Source of the DNA: Actinocrinis sp035605935 | GTDB lineage: Bacteria > Actinomycetota > Actinomycetes > Streptomycetales > Catenulisporaceae | Direction: 5' to 3' | Length of the DNA stretch: 6,081 nt | Assembly: GCF_035605935.1 (NCBI RefSeq) | Contig: NZ_DATNGK010000301.1 | Location: forward strand, 1-6,081 | Shown: positions 1 to 5,914 of the stretch, piece by piece | Layout of the letters: the number at the start of each line of letters is the position of its first letter | How positions within the stretch are numbered: the first letter of the stretch is position 1 | Position numbers and translations under genes: made by a program | The notes under the pieces: generated by a model | Told to the model about the DNA's origin: nothing | Database searches by the model: none | The model's input: the letters and a program-made list of their open reading frames with translations, nothing else

Positions 1-948
1 CTCGAACAGCCTGGCCCCGGCGGCGCCGAGCGGACCGGACATGCCGCGCAGGCGCCGCAGGCACTTGCCGACGTCCGACGCAGTGGCATCGGAGATGTAA
101 TACGGCGCGGGCTTGACGTGCAGCTCCACGCTTGTGGCCAGGGCGGTACCGGATTGAAAGTCAGCGCCGGACGGCGAATCAGCGGAAAGCAGTTCGTCAG
201 CGAGCAGCAGGTCCGAGATCAGCTCGCGGCCCGCGTTGTCGCAGATGATCGCGACCGCACTAGCACCGGCACCGGCACCGGCACCGGCACCGGAGCCGAT
301 AGCGCTGGATGCAGAGCCCGCAGAGCCAACCGAACGAGCCTTCGCCGCCGCGCCGAGCAGGCGCTCACGGATCAACTCGCTGTCGTCGGCGAGCGGCGGG
401 TTCACGGCGGTGTACCCCTCGACCACCTCGGTCACCTGAAACACCAGGTCCGCGCGGTTTCCGAGCACGGCAGCCTCGGTCAGCGCGGCGAACCGGAGCG
501 CCGGCGGGCGTCCTTCGAGCGCGCCGTACCAGGAGAAGGCCGCTTCGAGCGCCGGATCGGAGAGCTCCGCGTCCTTCATCGGCTCGTAGGGATCGACGCC
601 TGACCACGCCGAACCGGCCGGCGCGAAGTACCCGGTCGCGTCGAGGATGCGACGGAAGAAGTAGCTCTCAGCCCACAGAAACGGCGCGTCCATCCACGGC
701 TTGCCATAGTGCCCGCGGTCCCATTCCCCGAGCCACCGCGACGCGTCCGGCGCGCTGTCCGGCAGCGGATTCATGGCGCCGGTCCGCGACTCGTCCAGCA
801 GCGCCCGCAAGGCGCGGACCTGCTCGGGACCATACGGCAGCGCCGCGATCAGACTTTCGATCAGGATCGGGTGCCGGCGGTGGAAGATGTCCCACGGGAA
901 GGAGCCCTCCGGCGTGATGAAGATCGGCGGCGGCAGCTCGTGCGACAT
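1..948 (-). CDS. DUF89 / ARMT1-like damage-control phosphatase family protein (C-terminus cut by window edge)
   Basis: 316 residues are visible; the frame is open to the left edge, and I estimate some 50-80 residues are missing. Residues 1-200 look like the mostly helical N-terminal half of the family, starting MSHELPPPIFITPEGSFPW with an aromatic AESYFFRR stretch near residue 95. The metal-binding half follows, with CDNAGRELISDLLLAD (D237, N238) and VELHVKPAPYYISDA (H277, K279, D287). From memory of the family, D237, N238 and D287 match the Asp-Asn...Asp metal ligands of human ARMT1 and plant DUF89 proteins. These cytosolic enzymes are metal-dependent phosphatases acting on damaged or side-product phosphometabolites; the substrate of the actinobacterial branch is not known to me. 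A Gly/Ser/Ala-rich stretch (about 205-231) joins the halves and includes a perfect GGTGCC-type repeat. The ATG at 948 is chosen because a TANNNT hexamer lies 7 nt upstream and no good ribosome site is visible. An in-frame ATG at 957 is the alternative (GAG 11 nt upstream); an in-frame stop at 988-990 limits the gene. The family call is firm, the function is not. Confidence 0.85.
   Translation of the reverse strand, partial: MSHELPPPIFITPEGSFPWDIFHRRHPILIESLIAALPYGPEQVRALRALLDESRTGAMNPLPDSAPDASRWLGEWDRGHYGKPWMDAPFLWAESYFFRRILDATGYFAPAGSAWSGVDPYEPMKDAELSDPALEAAFSWYGALEGRPPALRFAALTEAAVLGNRADLVFQVTEVVEGYTAVNPPLADDSELIRERLLGAAAKARSVGSAGSASSAIGSGAGAGAGAGASAVAIICDNAGRELISDLLLADELLSADSPSGADFQSGTALATSVELHVKPAPYYISDATASDVGKCLRRLRGMSGPLGAAGARLFE
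263..292. repeat. Five perfect tandem copies of hexamer GCACCG inside the DUF89 gene
   Basis: GCACCG occurs five times head to tail, with degenerate copies on each side (GCACTA at 257-262, GAGCCG at 293-298). Read on the minus strand it encodes alternating Gly-Ala within a Ser/Gly/Ala-rich stretch (about residues 205-231) that ends just before the metal-binding CDNAG motif. The unit is two codons, so slippage would change the tether by two residues without shifting the frame. Confidence 0.9.
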
Positions 949-955
949 GCTTGGC

Positions 956-961
956 ATCTTA
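956..961 (-). promoter_or_regulatory. Candidate -10 element for a leaderless DUF89 transcript
   Basis: On the minus strand TAAGAT fits the actinobacterial -10 pattern TANNNT. It is followed by 7 nt and then the ATG at 948. That spacing would put the transcription start at or next to the A of the ATG, the usual arrangement of leaderless messages in actinobacteria. No clear -35 hexamer is present and no strong Shine-Dalgarno precedes either possible start. The gene needs its own promoter if the hairpin at 994-1028 terminates the upstream gene. Confidence 0.4.
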
Positions 962-993
962 TTGGGATCTCTCGAACCTCGCCCTGCTCATGC

Positions 994-1028
994 CCGTGGG
1001 GCGCACCCTATCGGAGTGCGCCCCACGG
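994..1028 (-). terminator. Hairpin terminator after the arabinofuranosidase-like gene
   Basis: There is a perfect 13-bp inverted repeat: CCGTGGGGCGCAC at 994-1006 and its complement at 1016-1028, with a 9-nt loop. It lies about 60 nt past the stop of the gene ending at 1087 and about 45 nt before the DUF89 start, in a gap with no other gene. No T-run follows on the minus strand, which is common for actinobacterial terminators. It probably separates two same-direction transcripts. Confidence 0.7.
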
Positions 1029-1086
1029 AAGGAACGGTTATCTCTTCAGTTGTGGCTCGGCTCGATCCGGCTCGCCTCGCCTCAGC

Positions 1087-3180
1087 TCACGACGAGTACG
1101 TGGTCGTACACACCGTCCCGTTGAGGCTGATCGCCGCGGGTGACGGATATGCGCCGGACTCGTTGCCGACGAAGCCGATGCTGGCCGAATTGCCGCCGTT
1201 CGGCGCCAGGTTCGCGTTCCAGTCGACGTTCGTGGCGTGCACGAACTGGCCGGTGCTGGTCCAGTTCGCGTTCCAGCCGCTGTTGAAGGACTCGGTGGTG
1301 GCCGGGAAGGAGAACGTCAGCGTCCAGCCGTTGATCGCGCTCGGACCGGTGTTCGTGACCGAGAGCGTGGCGACGTATCCGCTGCCCCACGAATTGGTGA
1401 TCTCGTAGTCGACCGCGCAGGTGCTGTTGGTCGGCGTGCTCGTCGTGAACGTCACCGGATCAGAGGCCCGCGAGAGGTAGCCCTTCTGATCGGTCGCCAG
1501 CACGTTGATCGTGTAGCCGGTACCGGGCACCAGGTTGTACAACGTCGCAGAGGTCGAGGTCGACTCGGCAAGCACGTTGGTGACGGTCCCGACTTGCTGG
1601 ATCACCTCATAGCGGTCCACGTGGCCGCCGGTGGACGGGGCCCAGCTGATCGTCGCCTGCGAACCGGTGATGTTCGACGCGGTCGGCGCGCTCGGCGCGG
1701 TCAGGGCACTGACTCCGCTACCAGAGGGCGTGAGCACGACGGTCTCGATGGAGTACGGCGCGATCGTCTGGCTGCTGCTCGTGCCCTGCGCCGCGCTGGT
1801 GATCGAGCTGGCCTCGTCGCCGTACGTGTACACGGTCGGCGTCGCGGTGCTTGGCACGTAACCGGTGTAGTGCAGATTGATCGGGTAGGAGTTGTTCACG
1901 TCCTTGTTCACGATCTGCACGGCCAGGTTGCCGTTCGCTTGCCGCACCGCGTGCGCGCTGACGAGCGGCTGATCCGTCGCGGCCTTGACCATCTGGTCGC
2001 CAGGCCGGCCGAGTTTGCTCAGCATGCTGATCGCGAAGTACGGCGGGAACGGCGTGTTGAGCGCGGGCTCACAGGTCGTTCCGACACAGGTACCGCTGGA
2101 GAGCACTCCCCAGTCGTTGAAGTCGGTCGCGCCGTCCGGGGCGGTGCTGATCGTGCCGGGGCCGTTGTGCGTGTCCCACCAGTCGACGTTGAACACGCCG
2201 TCTTCGAGCGCTGTCATGTACGCGTCCGCGGCGAACAGCGCGTCCGGCTGGGTCGTGGTGTCGACCGCCGAGTTCATCTCGGTCAGCGCGACGCCGATGT
2301 TCGGCGCGTTAGATCCGGCGTACTTGTTGATCTCGCTGTGCAACTGGTCCAGTTCACCGGTGAGTTGCTGCGGTTCGGACAGGGCCGTCGGCGCGTCCTT
2401 GCCGCTCGGGTACCAGTGCACGATCGCGAAATCGATGGCTGATCCGGCGATCTGGAGCACGGTGCGGTTCCAGTCGGCGCTGTCACCGGTAGCCACCGCG
2501 CCATCCGGCCAGTTGCCCGGCGTGGTCAACACCGCGCCGATCTTGATCGTGGGGTCGACCGCCTTCATCGCCGAGGCGTACTGCAGCACGTTGTTCGCGT
2601 ACGTCGTCGGGCTCTTACTCGCGTGGTTGTCGGTCTCCCAGTCGGAGCCGTAGTAGCCGTTGCCGTAGAGCTCGTTGCCGATCTCCCAGTACTTGGCGCC
2701 GTATCCCTTGGTCACGTTGGCGTACTGGACCCAGCCAGCCGCCTCTGCTGGCGTGCCGGAGCCGTAGTTCGCGATCAGGATCGGCTGGGCGCCGATCTTC
2801 TTCACGGTGCCCATGAAGGAGTCGAAGTCGGTGCCGGGCGCGACGTAGCCGCCGGGCGCGGTGTTGTCCTGCCAGTGATAAATGTCGCCGTACGAGCCGC
2901 CCGGGTATCGCAGCATGCCGACACCCGCCTGACCGAGCAGGTCCTGCACGGCCGGGACGTTCATCTGGCTGTCCCACACCGCGCTGTTGAGCCCGTAACC
3001 GGTCGCTGGGATGGTGCCCAGCCCCTCCGTCGCGTTCACCGTGACGTTCACCGCAGCGCCGGTGCCGGACCCGGTGGCGGCGACCGCGGCCGTTCCCGGT
3101 GCCAGCGCCCCGGCGAGCAGCAGCGCGGCTCCCCCCGCGACCCGCCGTAACCGGCGCGGCCGCCTCGATTCCGAAATCAC
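1087..3180 (-). CDS. Secreted clan-A glycoside hydrolase, alpha-L-arabinofuranosidase/GH51-like, with FnIII and CBM2 domains
   Basis: 697 residues, predicted to be exported and to act on plant cell-wall polysaccharide. Residues 1-35 are a signal peptide: Arg-rich start, hydrophobic AGGAALLLAGALAP, cleavage near AVA-A at 34/35. The catalytic part (about 45-485) has the (beta/alpha)8 signs of clan A: RYPGGSYGDIYHW (R91), YWEIGNE with likely acid/base E170, HWYP (H255), and ALTEMNS with likely nucleophile E301. A beta-sandwich resembling the C-terminal domain of arabinofuranosidases follows (about 400-485). An FnIII module (about 495-580) links to a CBM2 (about 588-691) closed by C588 and C691, with W598, W636 and W654 matching the three surface Trp of cellulose-binding CBM2. 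The GTG start at 3180 is chosen because GGGAGGAG lies 6 nt upstream; a longer reading from TTG at 3198 would put that site inside the gene. The substrate is inferred: arabinose-decorated hemicellulose is the default, but the barrel lacks the usual GH51 DGIGP segment. It is divergent from the GH5 endoglucanase gene. Confidence 0.85.
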   Translation of the reverse strand: MISESRRPRRLRRVAGGAALLLAGALAPGTAAVAATGSGTGAAVNVTVNATEGLGTIPATGYGLNSAVWDSQMNVPAVQDLLGQAGVGMLRYPGGSYGDIYHWQDNTAPGGYVAPGTDFDSFMGTVKKIGAQPILIANYGSGTPAEAAGWVQYANVTKGYGAKYWEIGNELYGNGYYGSDWETDNHASKSPTTYANNVLQYASAMKAVDPTIKIGAVLTTPGNWPDGAVATGDSADWNRTVLQIAGSAIDFAIVHWYPSGKDAPTALSEPQQLTGELDQLHSEINKYAGSNAPNIGVALTEMNSAVDTTTQPDALFAADAYMTALEDGVFNVDWWDTHNGPGTISTAPDGATDFNDWGVLSSGTCVGTTCEPALNTPFPPYFAISMLSKLGRPGDQMVKAATDQPLVSAHAVRQANGNLAVQIVNKDVNNSYPINLHYTGYVPSTATPTVYTYGDEASSITSAAQGTSSSQTIAPYSIETVVLTPSGSGVSALTAPSAPTASNITGSQATISWAPSTGGHVDRYEVIQQVGTVTNVLAESTSTSATLYNLVPGTGYTINVLATDQKGYLSRASDPVTFTTSTPTNSTCAVDYEITNSWGSGYVATLSVTNTGPSAINGWTLTFSFPATTESFNSGWNANWTSTGQFVHATNVDWNANLAPNGGNSASIGFVGNESGAYPSPAAISLNGTVCTTTYSS

Positions 3181-3186
3181 GCGCGA

Positions 3187-3194
3187 CTCCTCCC
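3187..3194 (-). promoter_or_regulatory. Strong ribosome binding site deciding the GTG start at 3180
   Basis: On the minus strand the sequence is GGGAGGAG, then TCGCGC, then GTG. This near-perfect Shine-Dalgarno with 6-nt spacing fixes the start at 3180. The upstream TTG at 3198 would place the site inside the coding region. Confidence 0.8.
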
Positions 3195-3256
3195 GCAACG
3201 TTAGAACACAGTTTTCGATGATGGTCGCGCCGCCGCGCCGAGAGCGTCAATGTCCT

Positions 3257-3269
3257 GTGAAACTTACAC
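3257..3269. promoter_or_regulatory. Operator-like imperfect palindrome overlapping a candidate leftward -10
   Basis: GTGAAACTTACAC is an imperfect inverted repeat: 10 of 13 positions match its own complement, counting the centre as a mismatch. On the minus strand it contains TAAGTT (3266 to 3261), which fits TANNNT and would give the leftward hydrolase gene a leader of about 70 nt. No good -35 lies at 16-19 bp. A repressor bound here could cover that promoter and act on the divergent gene. The binding protein is unknown and the site is a prediction only. Confidence 0.3.
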
Positions 3270-3280
3270 GAGGTCGCCGC

Positions 3281-3297
3281 GTCGAACTTCGTCGAAC
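3281..3297. repeat. Direct repeat GTCGAAC with 10-bp period in the divergent promoter region
   Basis: GTCGAAC occurs at 3281-3287 and again at 3291-3297, about one helical turn apart, so two protein subunits could bind on one DNA face. It lies between the two divergent hydrolase genes. Short repeats of this size can arise by chance. Confidence 0.35.
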
Positions 3298-3353
3298 ACC
3301 CAGGTCACGGCGCACAAGGGTGACAGAGATCGTATACGCGCCTTTCCGTTCCC

Positions 3354-3382
3354 TTGGATGGCGGGCGGCTCCTTCGTAGCGT
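3354..3382 (+). promoter_or_regulatory. Candidate housekeeping-type promoter for the GH5 endoglucanase gene
   Basis: TTGGAT (3354-3359) and TAGCGT (3377-3382) are separated by exactly 17 bp. They resemble the vegetative actinobacterial pattern TTGAC-N17/18-TANNNT, and TAGCGT is the only rightward TANNNT hexamer I found in this intergenic region. Transcription would begin near 3389, giving a leader of about 40 nt that ends in a good ribosome site. Confidence 0.5.
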
Positions 3383-3417
3383 CAGTGCGCTGGCCATCGG
3401 GTCAGGTTGAGGCACCT

Positions 3418-3422
3418 AGGAG
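3418..3422 (+). promoter_or_regulatory. Ribosome binding site of the GH5 endoglucanase
   Basis: AGGAG lies 6 nt before the ATG at 3429. It favours that start over the in-frame ATG at 3441, which would be 18 nt away. Confidence 0.75.
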
Positions 3423-3428
3423 CGGTCG

Positions 3429-5141
3429 ATGCACACAACGATGAGGCCCGCCGCGGTGGCGGGCGTGCTGCGGCGGCGCCCAGCGGCGCTGTCCGCGGTG
3501 GCCGTGGGCGCGGTGCTGGCCGCGCTCTCGGCGCTGCTGCTCGCCTTCGGTCCACTGGCCCGGCCGGCCGGCGCGGCGGGCACGGTCGGCGCGGGGTACT
3601 GGCACACCTCGGGCAGCCAGATCCTCGACTCGAACGGCAACGCGGTCCGGATCGCCGGAATCAACTGGTACGGCTTCGAGACCCCGGACGAGATCGCGCA
3701 CGGCTTGTGGGCGCAGGACTACCACGCCGTGATCGATGACATCAAGCGGCTGGGATACAACACGATCCGCATCCCGATCTCGAACCAGGCGGTCGAGACG
3801 CCGGTGATCCCGCAGAACTTCAGCCAGTACAACACCGGCCCGATCAACACCGATCTGGTGGGTCTCAACGACCTGCAGATCCTGGACAAGATCGTCGGCT
3901 ACGCCGGGCAGGACGGGCTGAAGGTCATCATCGACAATCACCGCTCCGAGGCCGGCGAGACCGCGGAGTCCAACGGACTGTGGTACACGAGCGCGTATCC
4001 GAACTCTGCTTGGATCAACGACTGGGTGACGCTGGCGAAACGGTACGCGGGCAACACCACGGTCATCGGCTTCGACCTGCGTAATGAGCCACACACGCCC
4101 ACCGGCGTCGCGTATGCGAATGCTGCGACGTGGGGCACCGGCGATCCGAACACCGACATCCGCCTCGCCTATCAGAACGCCGGCAACGCGATCCTGGGCG
4201 CGGACCCGAACGCGCTGATCTTCTGCGAGGGCATCAGCAATTACCCGAACGCCAGCGCCAGCGGCGGCTTCGACACGACGTGGTGGGGCGGCAACCTGGA
4301 GGGCGTGGCCAAGTTCCCGGTCGTGCTCAACTCCCCCGGTCACGTGGTCTACTCGGCGCACGACTACGGACCGACCCTGTTCCAGCAGGCCTGGTTCAAC
4401 TCCTCCACCACCTCGGCGAGCCTGGATGCGGTCTGGAACCAGTACTGGGGCTACATCCCGCAGCAGAACATCGCCCCGCTATGGGTCGGCGAGTTCGGCA
4501 CGGGCAACGGCGCGACCGACGTGTCCGATTCGACGCCCGGCTCGCAGGGCCAGTGGTTCTCGTCGCTGGTCTCGTATATCGGCTCGAACAAGCTGAGCTG
4601 GACCTACTGGGCGCTCAACGGGGAGGACTCCTTCGCGCTGCTGGACGGCAGCTATGACGCGACTCCGGTGAGCGCGGCCAAGCAGTCACTGCTGGCCGGG
4701 ATCCAGTTCCCGCTCTCCGGCGGGGGCGGCAGCGGCAGCCCGAGTGCCTCGGCCTCAGGCTCGCGATCGGCCTCGCCAAGCGCGTCGCCGTCCAACTCTC
4801 CCTCTTCATCCCCGTCCTCCTCCGCGGTCTCCTGCCACGCCGTGTACTCCTTGACCAACAGCTGGTCCGGGGGTTTCCAGGGACAGGTGGCACTGACCAA
4901 CACCGGCACATCCGCGCTCAACGGCTGGAACGTGGCGTGGACGTTCCCCGGCGATCAGAAGATCAACCAGATGTGGACCGCGACGTACACGCAGACCGGT
5001 GAGGCGATTACCGCAACGAACGAGCCGTATAACGCGACGATCGCCGCGAACGCATCGGTGACGATCGGCTTCACCGGTACGTACACGAACAGCAACGCCA
5101 ACCCAACGTCCTTCACCGTCAACGGAGTCGCCTGCCACTAG
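3429..5141 (+). CDS. Secreted GH5 endo-beta-1,4-glucanase (cellulase) with C-terminal CBM2
   Basis: 570 residues. It is predicted to cut internal beta-1,4 bonds of cellulose outside the cell (EC 3.2.1.4). Residues 1-50 are a signal peptide with an Arg-rich start, a long hydrophobic stretch (about 21-44) and cleavage near AGA-A at 49/50. The GH5 barrel spans about 51-428. Its YWHTSGSQILDSNGNAVRIA opening, the IAGINWYGFET and HGLW segments, and the WWGGNL and NIAPLWVGEFG blocks closely resemble Acidothermus cellulolyticus E1, so subfamily 1 of GH5 is likely. Expected active-site residues are present: H171-R172, acid/base E220 in RNEPH, H311 in HDY, nucleophile E355 in GEFG, and W391. A low-complexity Gly/Ser/Pro/Ala linker (about 431-467) leads to a CBM2 (469-569) closed by C469 and C569. 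Of the three cellulose-facing aromatics, W479 and W516 are kept and the third is Y534. It is divergent from the arabinofuranosidase-like gene and followed by a hairpin terminator. The family call is firm; specificity is inferred. Confidence 0.95.
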   Translation: MHTTMRPAAVAGVLRRRPAALSAVAVGAVLAALSALLLAFGPLARPAGAAGTVGAGYWHTSGSQILDSNGNAVRIAGINWYGFETPDEIAHGLWAQDYHAVIDDIKRLGYNTIRIPISNQAVETPVIPQNFSQYNTGPINTDLVGLNDLQILDKIVGYAGQDGLKVIIDNHRSEAGETAESNGLWYTSAYPNSAWINDWVTLAKRYAGNTTVIGFDLRNEPHTPTGVAYANAATWGTGDPNTDIRLAYQNAGNAILGADPNALIFCEGISNYPNASASGGFDTTWWGGNLEGVAKFPVVLNSPGHVVYSAHDYGPTLFQQAWFNSSTTSASLDAVWNQYWGYIPQQNIAPLWVGEFGTGNGATDVSDSTPGSQGQWFSSLVSYIGSNKLSWTYWALNGEDSFALLDGSYDATPVSAAKQSLLAGIQFPLSGGGGSGSPSASASGSRSASPSASPSNSPSSSPSSSAVSCHAVYSLTNSWSGGFQGQVALTNTGTSALNGWNVAWTFPGDQKINQMWTATYTQTGEAITATNEPYNATIAANASVTIGFTGTYTNSNANPTSFTVNGVACH

Positions 5142-5178
5142 CCGCCGCCGATTCCCTTACCCTCCTCTTCCGTTGAGT

Positions 5179-5212
5179 CCGGCCACGGGCAGCGCTCCCT
5201 GCCCGTGGCCGG
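5179..5212 (+). terminator. Hairpin terminator after the GH5 endoglucanase
   Basis: A perfect 14-bp stem, CCGGCCACGGGCAG at 5179-5192 and its complement at 5199-5212, encloses a 6-nt loop CGCTCC. It begins 37 nt past the stop codon, after a pyrimidine-rich stretch. No clear T-run follows. It separates the secreted-enzyme gene from the gluconokinase gene. Confidence 0.8.
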
Positions 5213-5243
5213 GCCTTGTCACAGTCCCTGGCTGGCGACCACC

Positions 5244-5249
5244 TAGGAT
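5244..5249 (+). promoter_or_regulatory. Candidate -10 element or ribosome site for gluconokinase
   Basis: TAGGAT matches the actinobacterial -10 consensus well. It is followed by 7 nt and then the GTG at 5257, the same spacing as at the DUF89 gene, so leaderless transcription is possible. The overlapping AGGA, 8 nt before the GTG, could instead be a Shine-Dalgarno of a transcript starting further upstream. A TTGTCA at 5216-5221 is too far away (22 bp) for a normal -35. Confidence 0.4.
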
Positions 5250-5256
5250 CGGCGGC

Positions 5257-5808
5257 GTGACGACGCAGCCCTCCGCCGCCCCCTCTCCCGCCAACGCGGG
5301 CCCGTGCATCGTGCTGATCATGGGCGTATCGGGAAGCGGTAAGAGCACCATCGGCTCGCTGCTCGCGCAGCACCTTGGTTGGCAGTACGCGGAGGCCGAC
5401 GATTTCCACCCGGACGCGAACCTCGCGAAGATGGTCGCCGGTCATCCGCTCGATGATGAGGATCGGCTTCCGTGGCTGGCCAACATCGCGGCGTGGATCG
5501 ACGCGACGTCGACCGCCGGCAGGCCGGCCGTGGTTAGCTGTTCAGCGCTCAAGCGCGCGTACCGAGACGCGCTGCGTGACGGCCGTCCAGACGTCCGGCT
5601 CGTGTACCTCGATGCTGATAAGCAGACGATCCGCAAGCGGCTCTCGACCCGCCGCGGCCATTTCTTTCCCGCCGCGCTGCTCGACAGCCAGTTCGCCGAT
5701 CTGGAGCCGCCAACCGACGACGAGCATCCGTTTCGGGTGCCGGTCGCCGTCGACAGCCGCTCGGAAGAGATCGTCGAGCACCTGCTGACATCCGCAATCT
5801 GCGACTGA
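5257..5808 (+). CDS. gntK: Gluconokinase (ATP:D-gluconate 6-phosphotransferase)
   Basis: 183 residues, close to the usual 165-185 of the family. It phosphorylates D-gluconate to 6-phosphogluconate in the cytosol (EC 2.7.1.12), feeding the pentose phosphate or Entner-Doudoroff route. The P-loop is GVSGSGKST (23-31, K29). The gluconokinase signature follows: ADDFHP (47-52), NLAKMVAGHPLDDEDRLPWL (55-74), SCSALKRAYRD (94-104), and the RRGHFFP block with QFADLEPP further on. The GTG start is chosen because a longer reading from a TTG at 5173 would run through the terminator hairpin of the previous gene, and TAGGAT lies just upstream of the GTG. About 15 residues rich in Ala/Pro/Ser precede the first strand, longer than in E. 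coli GntK. No gluconate permease or GntR-type regulator is in view, so this is a stand-alone copy here. The downstream nuclease gene starts 106 nt after the stop and could share its transcript. Confidence 0.93.
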   Translation: MTTQPSAAPSPANAGPCIVLIMGVSGSGKSTIGSLLAQHLGWQYAEADDFHPDANLAKMVAGHPLDDEDRLPWLANIAAWIDATSTAGRPAVVSCSALKRAYRDALRDGRPDVRLVYLDADKQTIRKRLSTRRGHFFPAALLDSQFADLEPPTDDEHPFRVPVAVDSRSEEIVEHLLTSAICD

Positions 5809-5914
5809 TCGGACAGCGAATCGCGAGTCCCGCACCGCAGTGTCGGTGGCGCACGCAAGAATGAACGCAGCCCACTGCACCACCTCCTGACCGCCCGCCC
5901 CGGAGAACGCCGCG

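Noticed and set aside
118..917. Long plus-strand frames opposite the DUF89 gene
   Set aside because: Their products are Arg/Pro/Gly-rich low-complexity strings typical of antisense frames in high-GC DNA, while the minus strand encodes a recognisable family.
1210..1276. Direct repeat of GTTCGCGTTCCAG (1210-1222 and 1264-1276)
   Set aside because: Both copies encode Trp-Asn-Ala-Asn in the CBM2 domain; shared codon choice for a repeated peptide motif explains it.
3063..3180. Twin-arginine (Tat) signal in the Arg-rich N-terminus SRRPRRLRRV
   Set aside because: The residues after the Arg pairs do not fit the Tat pattern of two hydrophobic residues at the expected positions; an ordinary Sec signal is the simpler reading.
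3178..3198. Longer start (TTG at 3198) for the arabinofuranosidase-like gene
   Set aside because: The strong GGGAGGAG ribosome site at 3187-3194 would fall inside the coding region, and it sits at ideal spacing for the GTG at 3180.
3245..3250. Minus-strand TTGACG as a -35 for the leftward hydrolase gene
   Set aside because: No TANNNT hexamer lies 16-19 bp downstream on the minus strand; the best candidate, GACCAT, is poor.
5173..5256. N-terminal extension of gluconokinase from a TTG at 5173
   Set aside because: The extension would translate through the 14-bp terminator hairpin of the previous gene, and TAGGAT with its AGGA precedes the GTG at 5257 closely. The extra residues have no counterpart that I recognise in gluconokinases.
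5833..5848. Small inverted repeat CACCG / CGGTG after gluconokinase as a terminator
   Set aside because: The stem is only 5 bp with no extension and no T-run, far weaker than the two terminators elsewhere in the window.
5861..5890. Nine-codon ORF (MNAAHCTTS) before the exonuclease III gene as a leader peptide
   Set aside because: There is no good ribosome site, no run of one amino acid and no attenuator-like paired stems nearby.
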